A stretch of DNA of 37,410 nt, taken from Marmoricola sp. (lineage in GTDB: Bacteria > Actinomycetota > Actinomycetes > Propionibacteriales > Nocardioidaceae). The position numbers and the translations under genes were made by a program. Numbering within the stretch: the first letter of the stretch is position 1; the number at the start of each line of letters is the position of its first letter. Shown piece by piece: positions 1-9,055 of this stretch. The notes under the pieces are model-generated. The model searched no databases. It saw only the letters and a program-made list of their open reading frames with translations, and had not been told where the DNA came from. The stretch lies in assembly GCA_025965195.1 (NCBI GenBank), contig JAOPXK010000081.1, positions 1 through 37,410 of the forward strand. The letters run 5' to 3'.

Positions 1-2260
1 CGGGCTTGGCCAGGTGGATGCCGCGCAGGATCCCTTCGGCGTCGACGCCCTCGGGCTCCCGCAGTTGCACGGTCGGCTCGTTGTACACCGACAGGTAGAA
101 GAAGACGTCCTCGCCGTTCGGGTGCTCGTCGCTCGAGCCGTACATCCGGGCGAGGCCGTTCTGCACGATGTGGGCGATCTCGTAGGCGAACGCCGGGTCG
201 TAGTGCACGACCGCCGGGTTGGTCAGCGCCAGCAGGGGGGAGTGTCCGTCGGCGTGCTGCAGCCCCTCACCGGTCAGCGTCGTCCGGCCGGCAGTGGCGC
301 CGATCAGGAAGCCGCGCGCGAGCTGGTCGGCCATCGCCCAGATCGAGTCGCCGGTCCGCTGGAAGCCGAACATCGAGTAGAAGATGTAGAACGGGATCAT
401 CGGCTCGCCGTGGGTCGAGTACGCCGACCCGGCGGCGGTGGCCGACGCGACGGCGCCGGCCTCCGAGATCCCCTCGTGGAGCATCTGGCCCTGCGCCGAC
501 TCCTTGTAGGACAGCAGCAGCTTGCGGTCGACCGCTTCGTACTGCTGGCCGCCGGGGTTGTAGACCTTGGCGCTCGGGAACATCGAGTCCATGCCGAACG
601 TGCGGTACTCGTCGGGCGCGATCGGCACGATCCGCTGGCCGATGTTGGGGTCCTTCATCCAGTCCTTGAGCAGCCGGACGGCGGCCATCGTCGTGGCGAC
701 CTTGTTCTTGCCGCCGCCCTTCTTGAGCTCGGCGTACATCTGGTCGCCGGGCAGGGTCAGCGTCGTGCCCCGGACGACGCGCTGGGGGAGCGAGCCGCCC
801 AGCTGACGACGGCGCTCGAGCATGTACTCGATCTCGGGGGAGTCCATACCGGGGTGGAAGAACGGCGCGGCCCCGGTGGTGTCGTAGGCCTCCTCGATGT
901 CGCGGTCGCTCATCGGCAGGTAGAGCCGGTCGCGGAACTTCTTGAGGTCGTCCTTGCTCAGCTTCTTCATCTGGTGGGTCGCGTTGCGGCCCTCCAGAGC
1001 CTCGATCGTCCAGCCCTTGATGGTGTGGGCCAGGATCACGGTCGGCTGGCCGACGTGCTTGGTGGCGGCGTCGAAGGCGGCGTAGACCTTGCGGTAGTCG
1101 TGACCACCGCGCGGCAGCTTCTCGATCTGCCGGTCGCTCATGTGCTCGACCATCTTGCGCAGCCGCGGGTCGGGCCCGAAGAAGTGCTCGCGGTTGTAGG
1201 CGCCGTCCTCGACCGAGTAGGTCTGGAAGGCGCCGTCGGGGGTGCTGTTCATCTGGTTGACCAGGACGCCGTCGACGTCGCGGGCGAGCAGGGCGTCCCA
1301 CTCGCGGCCACAGATCACCTTGATCACGTTCCAGCCGGCGCCGCGGAACAGCGACTCCAGCTCCTGGATGATCTTGCCGTTGCCGCGGACCGGACCGTCG
1401 AGCTGCTGCAGGTTGCAGTTGACGACGAAGGTCAGGTTGTCGAGCTCCTCGCGCGCCGGCAGGCTGATCGCGCCGAGCGACTCCGGCTCGCCCATCTCGC
1501 CGTCGCCGAGGAACGCCCAGACGTGCTGCTGGCTGGTGTCCTTGATCCCGCGGTTGTGCAGGTAGCGGTTGAACCGGGCCTGGTAGATCGCGTTGAGCGC
1601 GGTGAGCCCCATCGAGACGGTCGGGAACTCCCAGAACTGCGGCATCAGCCGGGGGTGCGGGTACGACGGGAGCCCGGCGCCCGGGCCGTGCTGCACCTCC
1701 TGGCGGAAGTACATGAGCTGCCGCTCGGTGAGCCGGCCCTCGAGGAAGGCACGGGCGTAGATGCCGGGGGAGGCGTGGCCCTGGATGTAGATCTGGTCGC
1801 CGCCGCCGGGGTGGTCCTTGCCGCGGAAGAAGTGGTTGAAGCCGACCTCGTAGAGCGAGGCGCTGGACTGGTACGTCGCAATGTGGCCGCCGACCTCGAG
1901 GCCCTTGCGGTTCGCGTCGCTGACCATGACGGCCGCGTTCCACCGGATGAACGCGCGGATCCGGCGCTCGATGTCCTCGTCGCCGGGGAACCACGGCTCA
2001 CGCTCGGGCGGGATCGTGTTGATGTAGTCGGTGCTACGCAGGGCGGGTACGCCGACCTGCTTCTCTCGGGCCCGCTCCAGCAGCCGCAGCATCACATAGC
2101 GCGCTCGCGCACGTCCGCGCTCGTCGATCAGTGAGTCGAACGAGTCGATCCACTCGTGAGTCTCGTCTGGGTCGATGTCAGGCAGCTGCGTTGGCAGGCC
2201 TTCATGGATAACCGCAGCGGTGGGGGTCTTGCGTCCGCTTGAGGTGTCGTTCTCAGCCAC
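1..2260 (-). CDS. aceE: Pyruvate dehydrogenase E1 component, homodimeric type (3' end cut off by window edge)
   Basis: This gene encodes the thiamine-diphosphate-dependent E1 subunit that decarboxylates pyruvate and passes the acetyl group to the lipoyl E2 of the cytoplasmic pyruvate dehydrogenase complex. I translated the minus strand from a GTG at 2260-2258, which gives a product beginning [11 protein letters not shown]. The frame stays open for about 753 codons to the window edge; full AceE proteins are near 900 residues, so the C-terminal part is missing. Family landmarks are clear: WNAAVMV near residue 110, [11 protein letters not shown], the [11 protein letters not shown] segment and the [10 protein letters not shown] motif of the ThDP site. 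The frame was inferred by reading the reverse complement directly. It is divergent from the DUF3052 gene, an arrangement seen in mycobacteria. The GTG is preceded only by a weak purine-rich stretch, so the exact start is less certain than the identity. Confidence 0.96.
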   Translation of the reverse strand, partial: MAENDTSSGRKTPTAAVIHEGLPTQLPDIDPDETHEWIDSFDSLIDERGRARARYVMLRLLERAREKQVGVPALRSTDYINTIPPEREPWFPGDEDIERRIRAFIRWNAAVMVSDANRKGLEVGGHIATYQSSASLYEVGFNHFFRGKDHPGGGDQIYIQGHASPGIYARAFLEGRLTERQLMYFRQEVQHGPGAGLPSYPHPRLMPQFWEFPTVSMGLTALNAIYQARFNRYLHNRGIKDTSQQHVWAFLGDGEMGEPESLGAISLPAREELDNLTFVVNCNLQQLDGPVRGNGKIIQELESLFRGAGWNVIKVICGREWDALLARDVDGVLVNQMNSTPDGAFQTYSVEDGAYNREHFFGPDPRLRKMVEHMSDRQIEKLPRGGHDYRKVYAAFDAATKHVGQPTVILAHTIKGWTIEALEGRNATHQMKKLSKDDLKKFRDRLYLPMSDRDIEEAYDTTGAAPFFHPGMDSPEIEYMLERRRQLGGSLPQRVVRGTTLTLPGDQMYAELKKGGGKNKVATTMAAVRLLKDWMKDPNIGQRIVPIAPDEYRTFGMDSMFPSAKVYNPGGQQYEAVDRKLLLSYKESAQGQMLHEGISEAGAVASATAAGSAYSTHGEPMIPFYIFYSMFGFQRTGDSIWAMADQLARGFLIGATAGRTTLTGEGLQHADGHSPLLALTNPAVVHYDPAFAYEIAHIVQNGLARMYGSSDEHPNGEDVFFYLSVYNEPTVQLREPEGVDAEGILRGIHLAKP

Positions 2261-2521
2261 GTTGTCTTCGCTCTCGGCTCGATCGTTTCAGTTGACCCGG
2301 ATCACGGATCCCTTGCATCGTTGCACGTCGAGAAGCCTTACCAAATCTACCGATGAGTACGTGGCCAGCGCATCGAACGGTCCTGGTCGGGTACTCGAAG
2401 TGGGCAGATCGCAGCCACCGGTGCGGTGACCAGTGCGTGGCACGAATGCATCTGGGGTTGCGCCTGCAGGGCTCCGTCCGGTGGACTGGGCTGCAATGTT
2501 CGTTATGAGTGGAGGAGATAC

Positions 2522-2941
2522 GTGAGCTCGACCGCAGGTGGCGCGGACGTCCAGGTAGGCGACCGGCTGGGTTTCAAGCCCGGCATGGTGGTGCAGGAAC
2601 TCGGCTGGGACGAGGATGTCGACGACGCGCTACGGGTGGCGATCGAGGACGCAATCGACAGCGACATGGTCGATGGCGATCACGGAGACGTGGTTGACGC
2701 CGTCGTGCTCTGGTGGCGTGACGAGGACGGCGACCTGGTCGACGCACTCGTGGACTCGCTGACCGACCTCGTCGGAGGCGGCTCGATCTGGCTGATGTGC
2801 CCGAAGGTCGGACGGCCCCAGGCCGTGGACCCCTCGGACATCGCCGAGGCTGCTCCGGTCGCTGGTCTGTCCACGACGACAACGGTCGCGATCAGCAAGG
2901 ACTGGTCGGCCACCAAGCTCGTCGCTCCCAAGACCCGCTGA
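2522..2941 (+). CDS. DUF3052 family protein
   Basis: A protein of 139 residues of unknown function, conserved in actinobacteria next to aceE. The body matches what I recall of the mycobacterial family (Rv2239c-like): an N-terminal VQELGWDEDVDD segment, a central VDAVVLWWRDEDGDLVD core and a C-terminal segment ending DWSATKLVAPKTR. I chose GTG 2522 because a strong ribosome binding site, GGAGGAG at 2511-2517, lies five bases upstream. A longer frame opens at 2426, but the extra 32 residues are cysteine- and tryptophan-rich and unlike the family. The strongly acidic composition suggests a soluble cytoplasmic protein. Function cannot be given. Confidence 0.9.
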   Translation: MSSTAGGADVQVGDRLGFKPGMVVQELGWDEDVDDALRVAIEDAIDSDMVDGDHGDVVDAVVLWWRDEDGDLVDALVDSLTDLVGGGSIWLMCPKVGRPQAVDPSDIAEAAPVAGLSTTTTVAISKDWSATKLVAPKTR

Positions 2942-3004
2942 CGTCCACCTTTCGCAGTTCAGTTCCCACGGGCGGTTGCCCGATACGTTCAGGAGACAAC
3001 CTCC

Positions 3005-4621
3005 ATGTTTGATGTGCTCGTGGGTCAGGCCGTCGACAAGGTGTACGCCGGCAAGGTGCTCACCCAGTGCGGGGTGATCCGTCCCTACGGTCCCGTCACG
3101 CTCGCGACCATGGGCATCACCATGAAGAACTTCGGTCTTGGCTTCGCCGGCGGCTTCGGGACGCTTGCCGTGCGGTCGCCCAAGAAGATCGGCCTGATCG
3201 ACGAGCTCGGCGAGCTGACCTGGGGTGATCTCGATGAGCGATCGACCCGGCTGGCCAACGCGCTCGCCGCTCTCGGTGTCAGCGAGGGCGACAGTGTCGC
3301 CGTACTCTGCCGCAACCACCGGTACTTCGTGGAGACGTCGACGGCTCTGTCCAAGCTCGGCGCCGACATCCTCTACCTCAACACCGCCTTCGCGGCCCCG
3401 CAGCTCGGCGAGGTCTGTGCCCGCGAGCGACCGGTCGCGGTCGTCTACGACGCGGAGTTCGGCGACCTGATCGACCGCTCAGGTATTCAGGTCCGCCGGA
3501 TCGTGGCGTGGGACGTCGGCGTCCGAGACACCGCCGGTGAGCACCCGGTCATCGAGGATCTGATCGTGGGCGGCTCGACGCAGAAGCGTCCGGCACCGTC
3601 GCGGATGAGTCGTCCGGTGATCCTCACGTCCGGGACGACCGGCACGCCCAAGGGCGCACCTCGCGGCGAGGCGGGTATCGACGCCGCCGTAGCGCTGCTG
3701 TCGAAGATCCCGCTGCGGGCCAACTGGACCTGTCACATCGCCGCACCGCTGTTCCACACCTGGGGCTGGGCACACCTCAACCTGTCGATGTTGCTGGGCA
3801 CCACGATGGTGCTGCGCCGCAAGTTCGACCCGGCCGACTGTGTCGAGACCCTCCAGAAGCACCACTGCGACTCGCTCGTGGTGATCCCGGTGATGCTGCA
3901 GCGGATCCTTGCCCTTCCCGAGGAGAAGCGACGTGGTGACTTCTCCCGGCTCAAGGTGGTCGCGGCATCCGGGTCCGCGCTGCCCGGTGATCTCGCCACG
4001 AACTGGATGAATGCGTTCGGCGAGAACCTCTACAACATCTACGGCTCGACCGAGGTGGCCTGGGCGACGATCGCGCAGCCGGCCGACCTTCGGGCCGCCC
4101 CCGGCACGGCCGGCAAGCCGCCGCGCAACACCATCGTGAAGTTGTACGACGAGCTGGGCAATCCGGCCAGGAACGGTGACGCCGGCCGGATCTTCGTGGG
4201 CAACTCGATGCTCTTCGAGGGCTACACCGGTGACGGCGGCAACAAGGCGATGCTCGACGGTCTGATGTCGAGCGGTGATGTCGGCCGCTTCGACGCCGCG
4301 GGTTACCTGTTCGTCGAGGGTCGCGACGACGAGATGATCGTCTCCGGTGGCGAGAACGTCTTCCCCAAGGAGATCGAGGACTGCCTGTCCCGGCACGAGC
4401 TCGTCGCCGAGGCGGCCGCGATCGGTGTCGACGACGAGGAGTTCGGCAAGAGGCTGCGGGCCTTCGTCGTCGTGACGGGCGACGTCAGTGAGGACGAGCT
4501 GAAGGCGTTCGTGCGGGAGAACCTCGCCCGTTTCAAGGTGCCCCGCGAGATCGTCTTCCTCGATGAGCTGCCCCGCAACGCAACCGGCAAGATCCTCAAG
4601 CGTGACCTGATGAAGCTCTGA
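3005..4621 (+). CDS. AMP-dependent acyl-CoA synthetase/ligase (FadD-like)
   Basis: A 538-residue member of the ANL superfamily, expected to activate a carboxylic acid with ATP and join it to coenzyme A. The P-loop motif TSGTTGTPKGA lies near residue 210, the A5-type motif YNIYGSTEVAW near 345, the hinge and A8 region GRDDEMIVSGGENVFPKEIED near 445, and the conserved catalytic lysine in NATGKILKRDLMKL at the extreme C-terminus. ATG 3005 follows an AGGAG at about 2991. The N-terminal segment IRPYGPVTLA is typical of actinobacterial FadD paralogues. The stop overlaps the ahpE start by one base (TGATG), implying translational coupling. The acyl substrate cannot be predicted. Confidence 0.93.
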   Translation: MFDVLVGQAVDKVYAGKVLTQCGVIRPYGPVTLATMGITMKNFGLGFAGGFGTLAVRSPKKIGLIDELGELTWGDLDERSTRLANALAALGVSEGDSVAVLCRNHRYFVETSTALSKLGADILYLNTAFAAPQLGEVCARERPVAVVYDAEFGDLIDRSGIQVRRIVAWDVGVRDTAGEHPVIEDLIVGGSTQKRPAPSRMSRPVILTSGTTGTPKGAPRGEAGIDAAVALLSKIPLRANWTCHIAAPLFHTWGWAHLNLSMLLGTTMVLRRKFDPADCVETLQKHHCDSLVVIPVMLQRILALPEEKRRGDFSRLKVVAASGSALPGDLATNWMNAFGENLYNIYGSTEVAWATIAQPADLRAAPGTAGKPPRNTIVKLYDELGNPARNGDAGRIFVGNSMLFEGYTGDGGNKAMLDGLMSSGDVGRFDAAGYLFVEGRDDEMIVSGGENVFPKEIEDCLSRHELVAEAAAIGVDDEEFGKRLRAFVVVTGDVSEDELKAFVRENLARFKVPREIVFLDELPRNATGKILKRDLMKL

Positions 4622-5082
4622 TGGCCCTCGCGATCGGCGATGCCGCCCCGGACTTCACTCTGCGCGACCAGCACGGCTCGAAGGTCACCCTGTCGGCGTA
4701 CCGGGGCAAGAAGGCGGTACTCATCGTCTTCTATCCCTACGCCTTCAGCGGGGTGTGCACCGGCGAGCTGACCGGCTTCCGTGACGAGCTCGGACTGTTC
4801 GAGACCGACGACACCACGTTGTTGGCGATCTCGTGCGATCCGATCTACTCCCAGCGGGCCTTCGCGGACCGAGATGCGATCTTCTTCCCGCTGCTTGGGG
4901 ACTTCTGGCCGCACGGCGCGATCGCTTCGGCGTACGGCGTCTTCGACGAGCGGGCCGGCTGCGCGCGGCGGTCGTCGTTCGTCGTAGACAAAGAGGGGAA
5001 GGTCGCCTGGTTCGTGCACAACGACATGGGTGAACCGAGGGATTTGGTCACGCAGTCAACTAGATTGGCCGAGGCGGTCTAG
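4621..5082 (+). CDS. ahpE: AhpE-type peroxiredoxin
   Basis: A 153-residue thiol peroxidase that reduces hydrogen peroxide and organic or fatty-acid hydroperoxides in the cytoplasm. The peroxidatic cysteine is Cys46 in YAFSGVCTGEL, which aligns with the mycobacterial AhpE active site. The segments LLGDFWPHGAIASAYGVF and RRSSFVVDKEG are also family hallmarks. Two further cysteines, Cys72 (AISCDP) and Cys114 (RAGCARR), are present; M. tuberculosis AhpE as I remember it works as a 1-Cys enzyme. The start codon overlaps the stop of the upstream acyl-CoA ligase, so the two are co-translated. A role in protecting lipid metabolism would fit but is inference. Confidence 0.93.
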   Translation: MALAIGDAAPDFTLRDQHGSKVTLSAYRGKKAVLIVFYPYAFSGVCTGELTGFRDELGLFETDDTTLLAISCDPIYSQRAFADRDAIFFPLLGDFWPHGAIASAYGVFDERAGCARRSSFVVDKEGKVAWFVHNDMGEPRDLVTQSTRLAEAV

Positions 5083-5116
5083 TCCAATCGGGCAATTTCG
5101 GTCAGACAACGCGATT

Positions 5117-5143
5117 GACGATGACAATTGCGCGTTCATCGTC
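5117..5143 (+). terminator. Weak hairpin after ahpE
   Basis: Inverted repeat GACGATGA (5117-5124) and TCATCGTC (5136-5143) with an 11-base loop, 34 bases after the ahpE stop. There is no T-run, so termination activity is only possible. Confidence 0.35.
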
Positions 5144-5228
5144 CATGATTTCGGTGTTGCGACCGCTGGTGACCCGAGACGCCGGCGGTCGCAGCTTCAA
5201 TTCCCGGACAGTTTCGATCCCGGTCATT

Positions 5229-5258
5229 TTGATCGGCCCGCCCGTGCTCCCTTAGTCT
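5229..5258 (+). promoter_or_regulatory. Likely promoter of tRNA-Val
   Basis: A -35-like TTGATC at 5229-5234 and a -10-like TAGTCT at 5253-5258 are separated by 18 bases. Transcription would start near 5265, about 36 bases before the mature tRNA. This is pattern-based only. Confidence 0.45.
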
Positions 5259-5300
5259 GTGCCGAGCCCGCGCCCCACTGCGTGGGTCGTTTGCCCACCG

Positions 5301-5372
5301 GGGTGCATAGCTCAGCGGTAGAGCGCTTCCCTTACAAGGAAGATGTCGGGGGTTCGATCCCCTCTGCACCCA
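5301..5372 (+). tRNA. tRNA-Val (anticodon UAC)
   Basis: A complete cloverleaf can be drawn. The acceptor stem is GGGTGCA with TGCACCC (5365-5371), and the discriminator base is A at 5372. The D-arm is GCTC/GAGC. The anticodon stem is CTTCC/GGAAG with loop CTTACAA, placing TAC at the anticodon. The T-arm loop is TTCGATC on a five-pair stem with one G.U pair. No CCA is encoded, as is common in actinobacteria. It reads valine GUA and GUG codons. Confidence 0.97.
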
Positions 5373-5407
5373 CTTGCTTCGTTGCTGGGAGCAAGCCGGA
5401 CGCATCT

Positions 5408-5435
5408 GGGCCGGCCGGCTACGGGTCGCCGGCCC
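5408..5435 (+). terminator. GC-rich hairpin after tRNA-Val
   Basis: Perfect 8-bp inverted repeat GGGCCGGC (5408-5415) and GCCGGCCC (5428-5435) with a 12-base loop, 35 bases after the tRNA. It suits a stem-only actinobacterial terminator; there is no T-tract. Confidence 0.45.
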
Positions 5436-5542
5436 CTCGCGACGGACGCACCAGTCGGCAACACCGGTCGCGCGCACCGCTCTTCGGCGCCGTTGGCTGA
5501 TGGCTAAAGTTGCCCCCATCCCGTCGTGATGGAGGCCACACC

Positions 5543-7072
5543 GTGATCGTTCCGTTCAGTGCCGCTGACTTTCTCGACCGCGCTCTGGCGGTGTACGGCG
5601 AGCGCACCGGCATCGTCGACGAACCGGAGCAGCCGGCGCCGTCACTCGGCTCGCTGACCTACGCCGAGGTGGGCGTCAAGGCGCGGGCCATGGCGGCGAA
5701 GCTCGATGAGCTGGGCATCGGAGTGGGGGAGCGGGTCGCGTTCGTCTCGCACAACAGCGCCCGGCTCTTCACCTCGTTCTTCGGGGTGACCGGTTTCGGA
5801 CGGGTGCTGGTGCCGATCAACTTCCGGCTCGCACCCGACGAGGTCGCCTACATCGTCGAGCACTCCGGCGCGCGGGTCCTCTACATCGACCCGGAGCTGA
5901 AGGACACCCTCGCGAATGTCAAGTGCGAGCGCGTCTTCATCCTGGGCCAGGACGACGACCTCTATCTGCCCGATGTCGAGCCGAAGGCATGGGAGCACGA
6001 CGAGAACGCGACGGCCACGATCAACTACACCTCCGGCACGACCGCACGTCCGAAGGGCGTGCAGATCACCCACCGCAACATCTGGATCAACGCCGTGACG
6101 TTCGCACTGCATGCCGGGGTGACCGATCGGGATGTCTACCTCCACACGCTGCCGATGTTCCACGCGAACGGCTGGGGGATGCCGTTCGCGATGACCGGCA
6201 TGGGCGTTCCGCAGATCGCACTCCGCAAGGTCGACGGTGCCGAGATCCTGCGTCGGATCGAGAAGTACGGCGTCACCGTGATGTGCGCCGCGCCCGCTGT
6301 GGTTGCCGCCGTACTCGAGGCAGCCGGATCGTGGGAGGGCGAGATCCCCGGGCGTGACAAGGTCCGCATCATCGTCGCCGGGGCGCCTCCGCCGACCAAG
6401 ACGGTTGCGCGCGTCGAGGCGGAGCTCGGCTGGGAGTTCATCCAGATCTACGGGCTGACCGAGACCTCGCCGCTGCTGACGATCAACCGGACGCGTTCCG
6501 AGTGGGACTCCCTCGACGGTGAGGAGCGCGCGACCAGGCTGGTCCGGGCCGGCCAGCCGGCCATCGGGGTGACGCTCAGCATCGATCCCGAGGGTGAGGT
6601 GCTGGCGCGCTCCAACGTGATCCTCGAGGGCTATTGGGAGCAGCCCGAGGAGTCCGAGAGATCGCTGGCAGGCGGCTGGTTCCACACCGGCGACGGCGGG
6701 GTGATCGGCGACGACGGCTACCTGACGATCCAGGACCGGAAGAAGGACGTGATCATCACCGGCGGCGAGAACGTCTCCTCCATCGAGGTGGAGGACGTGA
6801 TCTTCTCCCACCCCGATGTCGAGGAGGTCGCGGTGATCGGCATTCCCGACGAGAAGTGGGGCGAGACGATCAAGGCGCTCGTGGTGCTCTCCAAGGACTC
6901 CACGCTGACCGAGGCCGAGCTGATCAAGTACTGCAAGTCGAAGGTCGCCGGCTACAAGGCGCCCACGTCGGTCGAGTTCCGTTCCGAGCTCGCTCGTACG
7001 GCGACCGGGAAGCTGCAGAAGTTCAAGCTGCGGGCGCCCTATTGGGAAGGCCGGGACCGCCAGGTCAACTGA
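5543..7072 (+). CDS. AMP-dependent acyl-CoA synthetase/ligase (FadD-like)
   Basis: A second ANL-superfamily ligase of 509 residues, expected to make an acyl-CoA thioester through an acyl-adenylate. Motifs in order: the P-loop NYTSGTTARPKGV near residue 158, HTLPMFHANGWG near 200, the IQIYGLTETSPLL adenine-binding motif near 310, the GWFHTGDGGVIGDDGYLTI aspartate motif near 385, the hinge DRKKDVIITGGENVSSIEVED and the C-terminal lysine in RTATGKLQKFKLR. I chose GTG 5543 because GGAGG at 5531-5535 sits seven bases upstream; the frame extends upstream only from a TTG at 5510. A possible -10 element TAAAGT lies at 5505-5510. It is monocistronic and followed by a hairpin. It resembles medium/long-chain fatty acyl ligases, but the substrate is not determinable. 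Confidence 0.93.
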   Translation: MIVPFSAADFLDRALAVYGERTGIVDEPEQPAPSLGSLTYAEVGVKARAMAAKLDELGIGVGERVAFVSHNSARLFTSFFGVTGFGRVLVPINFRLAPDEVAYIVEHSGARVLYIDPELKDTLANVKCERVFILGQDDDLYLPDVEPKAWEHDENATATINYTSGTTARPKGVQITHRNIWINAVTFALHAGVTDRDVYLHTLPMFHANGWGMPFAMTGMGVPQIALRKVDGAEILRRIEKYGVTVMCAAPAVVAAVLEAAGSWEGEIPGRDKVRIIVAGAPPPTKTVARVEAELGWEFIQIYGLTETSPLLTINRTRSEWDSLDGEERATRLVRAGQPAIGVTLSIDPEGEVLARSNVILEGYWEQPEESERSLAGGWFHTGDGGVIGDDGYLTIQDRKKDVIITGGENVSSIEVEDVIFSHPDVEEVAVIGIPDEKWGETIKALVVLSKDSTLTEAELIKYCKSKVAGYKAPTSVEFRSELARTATGKLQKFKLRAPYWEGRDRQVN

Positions 7073-7091
7073 TCGCCCAGACCTGGCGGGA

Positions 7092-7133
7092 CGTCATACC
7101 GCCTGGTCGCTCGAGGAGCCAGTCGGTATGACG
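7092..7133 (+). terminator. Hairpin terminator after the acyl-CoA ligase gene
   Basis: A perfect 10-bp inverted repeat, CGTCATACCG (7092-7101) with CGGTATGACG (7124-7133), encloses a 22-base loop that can pair further (CTGG/CCAG). It lies 20 bases after the stop and just upstream of the next promoter. Confidence 0.6.
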
Positions 7134-7150
7134 CCAACCCAGGGTCCGGC

Positions 7151-7156
7151 TAGCCT
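7151..7156 (+). promoter_or_regulatory. -10 element of a probable leaderless transcript
   Basis: TAGCCT fits the actinobacterial TAnnnT -10 consensus and lies exactly six bases before ATG 7163, with no ribosome binding site between. This is the usual geometry of leaderless mRNAs in actinobacteria. Confidence 0.5.
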
Positions 7157-7162
7157 CTCGTC

Positions 7163-8296
7163 ATGCCTACGCTGTCGGACGTGATCGGCCTGCTCGAGGG
7201 GTGGTACCCGCCTCACACGGCCGAGGATTGGGACGCGGTCGGGCTGACCTGCGGTGATCCCGCCTCCGACGTACGCCGGATCCTGCTGGCCGTGGATCCG
7301 GTCTTGGCCGTTGCGGACGAAGCGCGGGCGTTCGACGCCGACCTGGTCGTCACCCACCACCCGCTGTTCCTCAGGGCCACGCACGGCGTTGCTGCGACGA
7401 CCCCCAAGGGCCGACTGGTGCATCAGCTGATCACCAACGGCTGCGCGCTCTACACCGCACACACCAATGCCGATGCCCCGGCCGATGGCGTCTCGGAGTC
7501 GCTGGCGCTGGCACTCGGGCTCGTCGACCCGGAGCCGCTCGAGCCGAACGCCCGTGGGCCCCTCGACAAGATCGTGGTCTTCGCCCCGCGTGACAGTGCC
7601 CCCGCGATCCGCGCTGCGCTGACCGACGTTGGTGCCGGGGCGATCGGTGACTACGACAGCTGTTCGTTCAGCACACCGGGCGAGGGCCGGTTCCGCCCGC
7701 TCGACGGAGCGCAGCCGACGATCGGCGCGGTCGGTGAGCTCGAGACCGTCGAAGAGGTCCGGATCGAGGCGGTCCTCGCGCGGGAGCTCCGGTCGGCGGT
7801 TGTCACGGCGATGCTGGCTGCACATCCCTACGAGGAGCCGGCGTACGACGTCATCGAGCTCGCCACTCTGGACGACCTGACAAGCGGATCCGGTCGCATC
7901 GGAAGACTCGAGAAGCCCTTGTCCCTCAAGGAGTTCGCCGATCGAGTTGCCGGCGTACTTCCCACCACAGCGCAGGGCGTGCGCGTCGCTGGCGACCCGG
8001 CGCGGCGCGTGGAGACCGTGGCACTGTGTGGGGGAGCGGGTGACTTCCTGCTCGACCGGGCACGCGCGGCCGGTGCCGACGTCTACCTGACGAGCGATCT
8101 GAGGCACCATCCGGCGTCCGAGTCCCGGGAGTACGGCGGACCTGCGCTGGTCGACGTTGCGCACTGGGCGGCCGAGTGGACCTGGCTGCCGGTGCTCCAG
8201 CGGAAACTGGCGACCGCATTGGGCGATACGGTGGAGACTCGCGTGAGCGCAACAAATACCGACCCATGGACGTTCCATGTCGCTGGTCGGGACTGA
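7163..8296 (+). CDS. Nif3-like dinuclear metal centre protein (DUF34/YbgI family)
   Basis: A 377-residue Nif3/YbgI-family protein that binds two metal ions and forms toroidal hexamers. The family is sometimes annotated as GTP cyclohydrolase 1 type 2, but its role is unsettled. The metal ligands are visible: His-His in VVTHHPLFLRA near residue 70, TAHTNADA near 100, and the C-terminal DVAHWAAEW near 340. A central PII/CutA-like insertion (about 130-240, containing HPYEEPAYDVIEL) explains the longer Gram-positive form. There is no Shine-Dalgarno, and a TAnnnT box six bases upstream points to leaderless translation. It is followed after 15 bases by the zinc-ribbon gene, and the same gene pair is adjacent in mycobacteria (Rv2230c, Rv2229c). 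Confidence 0.93.
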   Translation: MPTLSDVIGLLEGWYPPHTAEDWDAVGLTCGDPASDVRRILLAVDPVLAVADEARAFDADLVVTHHPLFLRATHGVAATTPKGRLVHQLITNGCALYTAHTNADAPADGVSESLALALGLVDPEPLEPNARGPLDKIVVFAPRDSAPAIRAALTDVGAGAIGDYDSCSFSTPGEGRFRPLDGAQPTIGAVGELETVEEVRIEAVLARELRSAVVTAMLAAHPYEEPAYDVIELATLDDLTSGSGRIGRLEKPLSLKEFADRVAGVLPTTAQGVRVAGDPARRVETVALCGGAGDFLLDRARAAGADVYLTSDLRHHPASESREYGGPALVDVAHWAAEWTWLPVLQRKLATALGDTVETRVSATNTDPWTFHVAGRD

Positions 8297-8311
8297 CTGA
8301 GGAGAGCACCG

Positions 8312-9055
8312 CTGAAAGCCGACCCGTTTGTCCAGTTGAAGCTGCTCGACGTCCAGGAGCTCGACGCCCAGCTCGACACGCTCAACCACCAGCTCGCGAC
8401 GATGCCCGAGACGCTGAAGCTCAAGGAGCTCGCGGAACGGCACCGTGAGGTCGACAACGCGGCTCGCGACCACCGCATCGAGGTCGACGACCTCACCCGT
8501 GAGCAGAAGCGCGCCGACGCCGACGTCGAACAGGTCAAGACCCGGCAGACCCGCGACCAGAACCTGATGGACTCCGGTCAGGTGCACAACCCGAAGGACC
8601 TCGAGCGGATGCTCGGTGAGGTCGAGTCGCTCAAGCGCCGGATCAGCAGCCTCGAGGACACCGAGCTCGAGGTGATGGAGCGGCTCGAGACCGCTCAGGC
8701 CTCGCTCGACGAGCGGACTGCGGAGCTCGCCGAGGTCGACGAGCAGATCGCCGCCGTGACGGCCGCGCGTGACAAGAAGGCCGGTGGGCTCAACGACGCG
8801 CTCATCACTGCGGCGAACGATCGGAAGGTCGCCGCGACCGGGATGCCCGAGGACCTGATGGCGCTCTACGAGAAGCTCCGCGCCCAGAAGGGTGGCGTCG
8901 GTGCTGCCGCGCTCCTTCAGCGTCGCTGCACCGGCTGCCAGATCAACCTCAACGCATCCGACCTCGGCATCATCGCGAAGCGTCCCAGCGACGACGTGGT
9001 GCGCTGTGAGGAGTGCGACCGGATCCTGGTGCGCACCGGGGAGTCAGGTCTGTGA
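8312..9055 (+). CDS. Coiled-coil C4-type zinc-ribbon protein (Rv2229c-like), probable CTG start
   Basis: A 247-residue protein with a long acidic and basic heptad-rich coiled coil (about residues 10-185) followed by a four-cysteine zinc ribbon: CTGC, then about 21 residues later CEEC, near the C-terminus. It belongs to the zf-RING_7 group, proposed to bind nucleic acid or act as a scaffold. The in-frame start with real support is CTG 8312, giving LKADPFVQLKLLDVQELDAQL; a GAGGAG at 8299-8304 sits seven bases upstream, and homologues begin with a similar xKADP segment. The next start codon, TTG 8336, would remove eight conserved-looking residues and has no ribosome binding site. The stop overlaps the next gene's GTG by four bases. 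Confidence 0.88.
   Translation: MKADPFVQLKLLDVQELDAQLDTLNHQLATMPETLKLKELAERHREVDNAARDHRIEVDDLTREQKRADADVEQVKTRQTRDQNLMDSGQVHNPKDLERMLGEVESLKRRISSLEDTELEVMERLETAQASLDERTAELAEVDEQIAAVTAARDKKAGGLNDALITAANDRKVAATGMPEDLMALYEKLRAQKGGVGAAALLQRRCTGCQINLNASDLGIIAKRPSDDVVRCEECDRILVRTGESGL

Noticed and set aside
14-2134. A 706-codon plus-strand open frame and a 575-codon minus-strand frame over the first 2 kb
   Set aside because: Both are out of frame with aceE, which has clear family motifs in the third minus-strand frame. The long frames are a by-product of high GC.
5030-5500. Open frame running through tRNA-Val
   Set aside because: It overlaps a complete tRNA and has no family motif or ribosome binding site.
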